DNA of 20,884 nucleotides from a virus: positions 1-20,884 of IMG/VR virus record IMGVR_UViG_3300025889_009894; one strand, 5' to 3'. The notes beneath the pieces are model-generated. The model did not search any database. It was not told the origin of the DNA and was given only the letters and a program-made list of their open reading frames with translations. The first letter of the stretch is position 1, and every line of letters begins with the position of its first letter. Made by a program: the position numbers and the translations under genes. This document shows, one piece after another, positions 1 to 6,408 of the stretch.

Positions 1-53
1 TCCTCGACCTGACCTAAGATTAGGTTCTCAGCGAAGTCTCCGATACTCTGCAC
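1..53 (-). CDS. Start of an unidentified gene, cut by the left edge
   Basis: Reading leftwards from a GTG at 53-51 gives an open frame (VQSIGDFAENLILGQVE as coded) with no stop up to the window edge. The other two frames both hit stops within this stretch. An AGGAGG lies at 66-61, 7 nt upstream of this GTG, which is ideal spacing. A second in-frame GTG at 59-57 overlaps the stop of the preceding gene (GTGA) but sits only 1 nt from the AGGAGG, so 53 is preferred. Codon choice resembles the 142-residue gene just upstream. Only 17 complete codons are visible, so no function can be given. Confidence 0.5.
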   Translation of the reverse strand, partial: MQSIGDFAENLILGQVE

Positions 54-55
54 GA

Positions 56-484
56 TCACTCCTCCTCGTCAGCGAAGAGAAGCTCGGCAATGGTTTCGTC
101 GATAACAGACTCGATGTCCTCGTCGCCCTCGTTAAGCTGGCTGAGACGGTCTACAAGACCGAGGACTACGTTAAGGTGCTCAAGGATGCGCTCCTCGTCG
201 ATGGACTCGTCAAGCTGAGAGACGCAGAGCGGGCAAACGTGAGCGGCTTCTTCAAGCTCCTCAGCGTCCTCGTCATCCTCATACTCAGAGTGAGCATAAT
301 CCATTTTCTTACCGGGCTTCATGGCCTTCTTGGCCTTCGAGCCACAGGAGGTTTTCTCCTCAAGCTCCTCAACTTCCTCTACGGCAGAGGACTCATCAAG
401 GCGAGAGCTAATCTCGTCGTTCTTCCAAACGGCAGCTTCCATAAGCTGTTGACGTAGTTCGTCAGTTAATTTCATGTGATCCAT
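56..484 (-). CDS. Acidic 142-residue protein with CPLC motif, function unknown
   Basis: The ATG at 484 is preceded by AGGA at 495-492 (7 nt spacing); a second ATG at 475 is too far from it. The protein is strongly acidic, with Glu/Asp-rich stretches at residues 35-43, 67-80 and the C-terminus. A basic patch (KAKKAMKPGKK) lies at 50-60. HVCPLC at 82-87 could hold half a metal site; the only other cysteine is C47. Residues 90-136 look helical with leucine spacing. It is separated from the tail operon by the only real gap in the window and is followed by another gene within a few bases. Codon use differs sharply from the tail genes: about 23 GAG to 6 GAA, AAG preferred, C-ending codons common. 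I do not recognise the family. Small acidic phage proteins can be scaffold or prohead-core components, but that is a guess. Confidence 0.85.
   Translation of the reverse strand: MDHMKLTDELRQQLMEAAVWKNDEISSRLDESSAVEEVEELEEKTSCGSKAKKAMKPGKKMDYAHSEYEDDEDAEELEEAAHVCPLCVSQLDESIDEERILEHLNVVLGLVDRLSQLNEGDEDIESVIDETIAELLFADEEE
61..66 (-). promoter_or_regulatory. Ribosome binding site for the left-edge partial gene
   Basis: AGGAGG on the minus strand, inside the last codons (poly-Glu) of the 142-residue gene. It is 7 nt from the GTG at 53 and 1 nt from the GTG at 59, which favours the start at 53. Confidence 0.5.
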
Positions 485-491
485 AATTATA

Positions 492-495
492 TCCT
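492..495 (-). promoter_or_regulatory. Ribosome binding site of the 142-residue gene
   Basis: AGGA on the minus strand, 7 nt before the ATG at 484. It decides between the two closely spaced ATGs (484 and 475). Confidence 0.6.
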
Positions 496-522
496 ATAAA
501 AAGGTTAAGATTTTCATCTCTA

Positions 523-537
523 GGTTATTTAGTAACC
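523..537. repeat. Small inverted repeat (5-bp stem, 5-nt loop)
   Basis: GGTTA at 523-527 pairs with TAACC at 533-537 around a 5-nt loop. It is short and AT-rich, so structural stability is doubtful. It lies about 35 nt downstream of the end of the tail operon and could mark a weak transcript end or be chance. Confidence 0.25.
526..533 (-). promoter_or_regulatory. Possible T4-type late promoter
   Basis: ACTAAATA on the minus strand matches the T4 late promoter TATAAATA at 6 of 8 positions. It lies about 40 nt upstream of the ATG at 484, in the only gap. The match is imperfect and such AT-rich octamers occur by chance. Confidence 0.22.
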
Positions 538-571
538 CAAAGCCAGCAAATGTTTTTTGTTTTGAAAAATG

Positions 572-3500
572 TTACGGTAGTGCTGTCGGTGGTGCGGGAG
601 GCTCATATGGAGTAAACTCTGGAGGTCCTTCTGTGGTGGGGGGAGCGATTGCTCTATTAAAGTTAGTAGATTTGATTTCAGGATACTGGTCTTGCTCTGC
701 TGCTGTAGACCTTCTACGAACCAATTGAGTCTTCCTGATCGCTATCTTAGAATCTGAGTTTTTTGTTCCAGGTGTCACCTTTACATTGTTTACCATACCA
801 TTAAACAATGATTGCTTTAAGACGTTGTAGTTTTCCATCCTCGATAACATGTTAAATTGCTTGAAGTTAAGCCTTGATAGAACATCAAACTCAGTAAGAG
901 ACTTTCCTATACCGTTTAAACCAAGCAAGTAATTATTATCAAGATCTTTAATTATTTCTGTAAGCAACCTATAGCCTGTCCTACCTCTGTTGGGATTATA
1001 TGTGGCCGCTGCGGTTTCCTCTCCATCACTATTAACGTAACCAGAATTGATCAACTTATTAGTTAAGTTTATTTTATTTATCCTGGCTTGAGTAGTGGGA
1101 ACTCCTAGCAGATCTACCCCATCTCTACCTACCAGTTCAGTGCTAACAAACTGATTAAACGTATTTCTGAATTTAGGGTTTATGCTAGTCCTAGTTTTTA
1201 GTTGTCTTGTAATTGAACCCGGATCCGTGGAGGATGAGGGCGTAATGTCAACAATCTGAGATTTTCCATTGAACGGATTGTTCTCTGGTTTATTTGATGG
1301 GTACAAGAGAATGTACCAAGGTATCTGCCTAGTAAGTAAAGGCATGGTCTTATTCTCTTTAGGCGAGTCTACAATAATATCATTTTGAGTTAGATAAAGG
1401 ACGCCATCTCTCTCAACATAGTCCAATAATCTATCGTCATCATCCAAAACAAAGGTTTGGTGGTTGTTCTTATATTTAATAAACTCATTTATATCGTCTA
1501 TATCTCTTAAGCTTACATTCTCATACCTAGCTGTAGTAGTTTTTATGTGTCTAGTATTAGCTGCATCGGGCTCAGTAACAATAGAATCTAACACACAACT
1601 CAGGAAATATAAGTTTTCTCTTGGGGCTGTCAATGAGTAATCCAATTCAATTCCATTAGGATCCCCACTAACTGAAAGTGTTCTTGATGGATCGCCCCCT
1701 AAGATTTTTATGGCTATTTGCCTAGTCTTTTCAGGTACAATAAAGGCATGATCTTTTTCCGACTCGGCAAAGATTCTACTTGTCTCACCCCCTAATGTGA
1801 TGTCGAAGTATTCTCCATCTGTTAATGATAACGTGCTTCTTCCAATGAAAGTATCGTCATCATTAACATAGTATCTTAGAGTTTGACCCCCCACAATGAC
1901 TGGAAGAAACCTATCCAAATCACTAGCTAATGTTTTTTGGTTCTTTAAAGTCTCTCCTGCGCGACCCGTAGATTCGGTAGGGTCTAAAGGGTAATAGTTT
2001 TTTTCTACTAGAGCTAATGCCACTGTCTCATTTACAATGTCTGATCTGCTTCTAGTAATCACAAGAGGAGTTTCTTCTTTTGCCCCGTCAGCTAAAGCCC
2101 TAAGACTACCTTTAGTTACTTTAGCTATTGTACCATCAAGTATTCTACTTCCAATAATATGATATATCTGAGATCTATTTATTGGACTCCTATCATAATT
2201 TAGTATCCTTGATAGAATATCCTTCGTTTCTTCATTAAGGCTATTGTAGACCGTAGTTGGTGTTACTCCACCTGCTCTTTTACTATCCCAATCACCAAGA
2301 GTATTTTGATTTTGTAATAGATATAGAATATTATTGTCTATAACCCTGGCGAAGATGTCAGTAATCGTACTTGTGTTTTCAACAAATACCGATTTTTCTG
2401 GGGTATCGTCAAAGAATATTTCTTCCTCTTCAAAGCCGCTAGGTCTTTGCGAAAGTATTTCTCTAGATAGCTTCGGGTCTCCTAAATCAATAGAGCTAGT
2501 TGTTTCTAAGGTGTTTGTTATATTGTTGATTGTATTTTCGCTACTTTTTCCTATAACCCCTCCCCCAACAAAATTGAAGCCGCCTGTAGGATCTTTTTCT
2601 GGGCGCTCTCCGATAGGCTCTCCACCGCCGCCTTCCCCAGCGTTGCCGCCGGGATCAACTGGAACTTGAGGTGGAGCGGGTCCTTGCGGGCCAGCACTGC
2701 TTGGGCCTCCGCCTCCTCCTCCACCTCCCCCGCCACCAGGGACGCTAGGGCCAGGAGCGGAGGGTAAGTCTTCTATGGGAGTATATCCGTTACCTCCACC
2801 TCCAGGAGATATTGGCCCTATAGGGTTCTGAGGTCCGGCGTTAGTGACACCGGGTCGCACAGGGCCTGGACCAGGGCTTTGCGGACCTGCCCCGACCACA
2901 CCTCCTCCTCCACCACCGCCGCCTCCAGGAGGACTCACAGGGGCAGGACCGGGCGATTGGGGGCCAGCACCAGTCACACCTCCACCTCCCCCGCCACCAG
3001 GGACGCTAGGGCCAGGAGCAGAGGGTAAGTCGCCTATAGGCGTGAAGGGGCCACCGCCTCCTGTGGGCTTAGGCTGAGGGTTTATTGGTCCTGGGCGAGG
3101 AGGCTCCTCGTCGGGGTTTATCGTGGGACCTGGTGCAGGAGGATCAGGTATTGCAGGAATAGAGTATCTAGCACTAATAGCAGGACATCCTCCGTTACAT
3201 CTAGGGGCTGTAGTAGTTCCTGTATTACAGTTCTCATAGCCGAAACCTGTACCTTCTATAGATAATTCTCCTCCAAGTGGAAGGGTGGCAATAAAATTAT
3301 CTATGACTGTTTGCGTAGTGTTAGGTGTTCCTATGGGTTGTCTTACGCATTTTTGGTTAAACGTAATATTCCATACCCTAGTCCCATCAAATCTTACGTT
3401 ATAATTAACACTAATCCTATTCTCGTTAATGACACAACGGCATTCTTTCGGGTTAGGGGGTGCTGTTGGAGCCCCTGGTATTGATGGACCTGGAGAGGTA

Positions 3501-3817
3501 GGACCTCCTGGAGATACAGGACCTGCCGGGCCGGGTGGGGGCGATATAGGGGATCCTGGGCCGCCTCCACCTCCTCCTCCACCTCCTCCACCTCCTGACG
3601 GAGGAGTTTGGGGTCCTCCAGGAAGGGCGGCAGGACCACCCCCACCTGGGTCTACAACAACAGGAGGATCAGTTGGGTCAGCTTCAGTCTTAGTTCCAGG
3701 AGGATCGGGATCGGGCGGATCAGGATCATTAACATTACCCCCATCAATATAATCAGGGAAGTTAAATGGGCCTCTTCCAGGTAAGAAAGCGCCGCAACCA
3801 AACGTAGTATCTGACAT
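572..3817 (-). CDS. 1081-residue Pro/Gly-rich virion protein with cysteine island
   Basis: The last gene of the tail operon; its ATG lies 2 nt after the stop of the 862-residue gene. Parts: a short N-terminus (1-30); a Pro/Gly linker (31-122) with 12 glycines in a row at 75-86; a compact island (124-217) with C126, C128, C157, C197, C207 and C211; a second Pro/Gly linker (222-412) with glycine runs at 274-280, 298-306 and 361-371 and four AGPQ repeats (284, 310, 327, 375); a normal globular-looking region (413-1056); and a Pro-rich tail. No signal peptide or membrane segment is seen. I do not recognise the globular part. Position after the fibre-like genes and the flexible linkers suggest a virion surface or baseplate-associated protein; this is inference. 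The linker DNA is much richer in G+C than the rest of the gene, and the C-terminal part returns to AT-rich codons (AGA, GAA). Confidence 0.88.
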   Translation of the reverse strand: MSDTTFGCGAFLPGRGPFNFPDYIDGGNVNDPDPPDPDPPGTKTEADPTDPPVVVDPGGGGPAALPGGPQTPPSGGGGGGGGGGGGPGSPISPPPGPAGPVSPGGPTSPGPSIPGAPTAPPNPKECRCVINENRISVNYNVRFDGTRVWNITFNQKCVRQPIGTPNTTQTVIDNFIATLPLGGELSIEGTGFGYENCNTGTTTAPRCNGGCPAISARYSIPAIPDPPAPGPTINPDEEPPRPGPINPQPKPTGGGGPFTPIGDLPSAPGPSVPGGGGGGGVTGAGPQSPGPAPVSPPGGGGGGGGGVVGAGPQSPGPGPVRPGVTNAGPQNPIGPISPGGGGNGYTPIEDLPSAPGPSVPGGGGGGGGGGGPSSAGPQGPAPPQVPVDPGGNAGEGGGGEPIGERPEKDPTGGFNFVGGGVIGKSSENTINNITNTLETTSSIDLGDPKLSREILSQRPSGFEEEEIFFDDTPEKSVFVENTSTITDIFARVIDNNILYLLQNQNTLGDWDSKRAGGVTPTTVYNSLNEETKDILSRILNYDRSPINRSQIYHIIGSRILDGTIAKVTKGSLRALADGAKEETPLVITRSRSDIVNETVALALVEKNYYPLDPTESTGRAGETLKNQKTLASDLDRFLPVIVGGQTLRYYVNDDDTFIGRSTLSLTDGEYFDITLGGETSRIFAESEKDHAFIVPEKTRQIAIKILGGDPSRTLSVSGDPNGIELDYSLTAPRENLYFLSCVLDSIVTEPDAANTRHIKTTTARYENVSLRDIDDINEFIKYKNNHQTFVLDDDDRLLDYVERDGVLYLTQNDIIVDSPKENKTMPLLTRQIPWYILLYPSNKPENNPFNGKSQIVDITPSSSTDPGSITRQLKTRTSINPKFRNTFNQFVSTELVGRDGVDLLGVPTTQARINKINLTNKLINSGYVNSDGEETAAATYNPNRGRTGYRLLTEIIKDLDNNYLLGLNGIGKSLTEFDVLSRLNFKQFNMLSRMENYNVLKQSLFNGMVNNVKVTPGTKNSDSKIAIRKTQLVRRRSTAAEQDQYPEIKSTNFNRAIAPPTTEGPPEFTPYEPPAPPTALP
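2718..2770. repeat. 53-bp direct repeat, copy 1
   Basis: Matches 2979-3031 with a single mismatch (G versus A). It codes for the DLPSAPGPSVPGG unit in the second Pro/Gly linker. The offset between copies is 261 bp, exactly 87 codons, so both copies are in the same reading frame. Confidence 0.9.
2979..3031. repeat. 53-bp direct repeat, copy 2
   Basis: Partner of 2718-2770 with one mismatch in 53 positions. Such near identity, when flanking linker sequence differs, suggests recent duplication or gene conversion. Confidence 0.9.
3452..3727 (-). repeat. Low-complexity Pro/Gly coding tract 1
   Basis: Codes for residues 31-122 of the 1081-residue protein. It begins with Asp-Pro-Pro repeats, then a 12-glycine run coded at 3560-3595 by an imperfect GGA/GGT microsatellite, then Gly-Pro-X-like stretches that are not regular enough for a collagen call. 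Confidence 0.85.
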
Positions 3818-3819
3818 CC

Positions 3820-6408
3820 TTAGTCTTGGTTAAGAGTAATTACATTATTAGTGTTTAGGTTACCGTAAAAGAAAGGAGCATCATTTTGGCTCACGGCTTT
3901 CATTGACCAAGTAACTGTAGGATAAGTACACTTACCCATTCTCGGGTTTCCTAAGTAACCATAAAAATTTCCTGCTGTCTGCGGGTTTGGGTTAGATTTT
4001 ATGATATCGTCTACAGGAACAAGGAAACTACTAAATCTTTCTCCACCCCGCTCACTACTAGTTATCGTATTACTTCCTCCTGGTCGGCGGAAAGTGTGTG
4101 GGGCGGGAACTAAAGGAAGATAAGTAAGAGGATTTCCTTGTTGGAAGGCAATATTGTTTCCCGTAATATCATGTGTAGCAAAAGCAATGTAAATAATGAA
4201 GTAGTCTTCTCCTTTCTCAACCCAGTGACCTATGTATCTTGCAGATTCATCTAAGTCAGGATCACCAAAACCGCTGTTTCCAATAAAAACTCTATTAGAA
4301 CTACCTTTGGCTCCACTGATCTGTGGAACGCTATTTACTAAGTTTATGTCCACAGCATAATCAATCATGCCTGGATAAGAAGCTCTATCAAACTCTATTC
4401 TTTTCTTTATAAAACTGAAATGCACCCTGTCTTTCTGCTCTTCTTGTTCTCTATTAGGCATACTTGCATTAGAAAACTGAACTTGTCTTTCAGGAGGATT
4501 ACCTCCAGAGTTTAGACCATCTGGCCCAACAAATTCTCTAGCCGCACCTGCAACAATAGACCCGTCCGCCGTGCTTGTGCTGGGATAATCTCCATATTGA
4601 GAAAAGAAAGTGTTTATATAGTCGTTAGGGTATCGACCAACTTCAGTTAGATCAGGATTAAGCGTGGCCCAATCGGCCAAATCCCAATCAGGGTAAGCAG
4701 GAACCTCAAAGCCTGTTCTAGACAGCCCGTACTTTTGTCTAACGTAATCTTTGATTGCCGCCTCGGAGTCATTGTCAGGGTTCAGGTCTTGAGAGAATAC
4801 CTGTCTATAGAAGTCGTACATCGCACCTTCTGGTCCAAAATTCCAACCACCGAAGACATACCCGCCAGCCACAGTCCTCATACCTTGGGGAAGACCAGCT
4901 TCCTCCTCTACTTCCAAATTATTAAGTCTAGCATTTACTGAATCGTACTGACGCTTTAATTCGTAATCCATTTGTGCTTTTCCAACAGCGGGATTAGCTA
5001 GAGATAATTGAGGCATTGCTGCTGCAATACCTGCTCTCTCATTGTAAGTTAGTTCAGCAGTTCTGAAGAGTGGACGAATATCAATTACGTCTGTAGTAGA
5101 AACGACGGAAGAGCCTCTAGTCACCCACACATAAGCCACTGGCAGGATAGACTGCCCGACTAACTCAAAGGCATCATTCTCAAGCTGCTCAGAAATAAGT
5201 GGAGCGATGTTTAGTAAATCATCCGGTGCCGGGAAGCTTCCACGAACATCGAATGCTATGTCATTTGCCGAAGCAGAAATGAAGCCTATATTTTCATTTT
5301 CAGTATCACCAGGGGAAGCCATTATCTTATGGTCATCGCCAGTGCTTTCGATATACTCTTCGGTATAATTAGTTGTTCCTTCTAAGTTAGCTTTAATACC
5401 AGCCCCCCGAACAATGCCTAAGGTAGGTCTAGTAATTACCTCTTTACCTGAACCTTTGAGGATGGTAGTAGAACTAGCGTCTACAGGTTTACTGTAGATG
5501 AATACCATGTCAACTCTATTGTAAACATTGTCTACCCTAACCTCATCACCATTCTCATCAATGTAATTAAAATCATCATCAGAGAAACTAGGTACTTCGA
5601 TAGTAAGTTCTTCAGGAACATCTACGATAGCATTTCTAGCAACACCTCTCCAAGCCCGCACAAAGAAACTATCGGTCTTAGGCATAGTAGCGAAGCCATT
5701 GAAGGGGTCAGTATAATCATAAGTGGTAAGAGTAATTCTATCCGCCACGGCATTCCTTGCTTTTGCCCAAACAAGTGCCTCGGTAATGATCATGGGAACT
5801 AGCTCTGAAGCCCTTCCTGAACCAGGGCTTTCATAACCCAAGGCACCGCTATCAGCCTGAGTAGAGACTGTGACGCCATTCTGATCTACGGGCCTATCAG
5901 GAGAAACAATAGGCCAAGTGAACGACCTCTCACCCAAACCATTAAGTCCTAATGAGTCTTCGCTTAGACGACTTTTAAATGTGTCCAGAGCATCCACTAA
6001 GAGAGCATTGACACCTGCCTCTGTTTCTGTAGAAAATGTGCCCGGATTAGGTAGAGCGGCTTCGTAAACATCTACTTCGCCCACTTCAAGACCTAAAATT
6101 TTTCTTAAGTAAGCCAGGGGCTTCTTTGTAGAAGCATCGTTTATCCTAGCAGTAAACCTCCCTGGCTTGACCCTAACTACACGATCACCTCCACTAGCAT
6201 AGGGCCTTAGCTCTTCAATATCAACTCTCTTGACATTGCTGATTTTAATTACGTCTCTTCTAATCTGATCCTTTAACCAAAGACAGTTTTCTTGAAGCTG
6301 TTTAAGAGGAATATTGTCTACCTCAAAGTAATAAGGATCGTTTGCTTTAAATAATCTTACCGGATCAGTAAATTTATAAACACTCTCTTCGTAGATTTGG
6401 TCTGCCAT
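3820..6408 (-). CDS. 862-residue tail/baseplate protein with DNIPL N-terminal module
   Basis: The ATG at 6408 overlaps the previous stop by one base (TAATG) and has GAGG 8 nt upstream. Residues 24-49 carry DPYYFEVDNIPLKQLQE, closely resembling residues 31-56 of the 1127-residue neighbour. Residues 431-460 contain a DIRPLFRTAELTYNERAG stretch, followed by a likely coiled coil at 475-503 that could support oligomerisation. The C-terminal 360 residues are beta-rich and unlike anything I can name; there is a single late Cys at 827. No enzyme motif is visible. The gene lies between the beta-helix protein and the Pro/Gly protein in the tail operon. A baseplate-attached fibre or rim component is the best reading, based on context and the shared N-terminus. 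Confidence 0.88.
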   Translation of the reverse strand: MADQIYEESVYKFTDPVRLFKANDPYYFEVDNIPLKQLQENCLWLKDQIRRDVIKISNVKRVDIEELRPYASGGDRVVRVKPGRFTARINDASTKKPLAYLRKILGLEVGEVDVYEAALPNPGTFSTETEAGVNALLVDALDTFKSRLSEDSLGLNGLGERSFTWPIVSPDRPVDQNGVTVSTQADSGALGYESPGSGRASELVPMIITEALVWAKARNAVADRITLTTYDYTDPFNGFATMPKTDSFFVRAWRGVARNAIVDVPEELTIEVPSFSDDDFNYIDENGDEVRVDNVYNRVDMVFIYSKPVDASSTTILKGSGKEVITRPTLGIVRGAGIKANLEGTTNYTEEYIESTGDDHKIMASPGDTENENIGFISASANDIAFDVRGSFPAPDDLLNIAPLISEQLENDAFELVGQSILPVAYVWVTRGSSVVSTTDVIDIRPLFRTAELTYNERAGIAAAMPQLSLANPAVGKAQMDYELKRQYDSVNARLNNLEVEEEAGLPQGMRTVAGGYVFGGWNFGPEGAMYDFYRQVFSQDLNPDNDSEAAIKDYVRQKYGLSRTGFEVPAYPDWDLADWATLNPDLTEVGRYPNDYINTFFSQYGDYPSTSTADGSIVAGAAREFVGPDGLNSGGNPPERQVQFSNASMPNREQEEQKDRVHFSFIKKRIEFDRASYPGMIDYAVDINLVNSVPQISGAKGSSNRVFIGNSGFGDPDLDESARYIGHWVEKGEDYFIIYIAFATHDITGNNIAFQQGNPLTYLPLVPAPHTFRRPGGSNTITSSERGGERFSSFLVPVDDIIKSNPNPQTAGNFYGYLGNPRMGKCTYPTVTWSMKAVSQNDAPFFYGNLNTNNVITLNQD

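Larger units (their letters stand above)
485..571 (-). other. Only intergenic gap in the window (87 nt)
   Basis: AT-rich non-coding stretch between the stop of the 1081-residue gene (572) and the ATG at 484. It contains a small hairpin (523-537), a T4-late-promoter-like octamer overlapping it (526-533) and the ribosome binding site at 492-495. There is no T-run after the hairpin that would make a convincing intrinsic terminator. This is the natural place for a new transcript for the left-edge genes to begin. Confidence 0.6.
2582..3154 (-). repeat. Low-complexity Pro/Gly coding tract 2
   Basis: Codes for residues 222-412 of the 1081-residue protein. The coding strand is rich in GGA/GGT/CCT/CCA codons, giving long purine-rich GGAGG runs. 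It contains four AGPQ units and two copies of a DLPSAPGPSVPG unit, each followed by a glycine run. Confidence 0.85.

Noticed and set aside
485-498. TATAAT-like sequence just before the ATG at 484 as a -10 promoter box
   Set aside because: It lies directly against the start codon and overlaps the ribosome binding site, with no matching -35 at normal spacing. It is better explained as the AT-rich leader.
523-537. Rho-independent terminator after the tail operon
   Set aside because: The stem has only 5 bp, is AT-rich, and no T-run follows on the minus strand.
2582-3154. Repeated units resembling a CRISPR array
   Set aside because: The repeats lie inside a coding frame, are unequal in spacing, and the spacing sequence is itself low-complexity Pro/Gly coding DNA. 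There are no palindromic repeats or cas genes.
3429-3752. Plus-strand frame with a collagen-like Gly-Pro pattern
   Set aside because: Gly (GGN) and Pro (CCN) codons are near reverse complements, so a Pro/Gly linker on the minus strand automatically yields a Gly/Pro shadow on the plus strand. The same applies to 2844-3077. There is no separate ribosome binding site or gene context.
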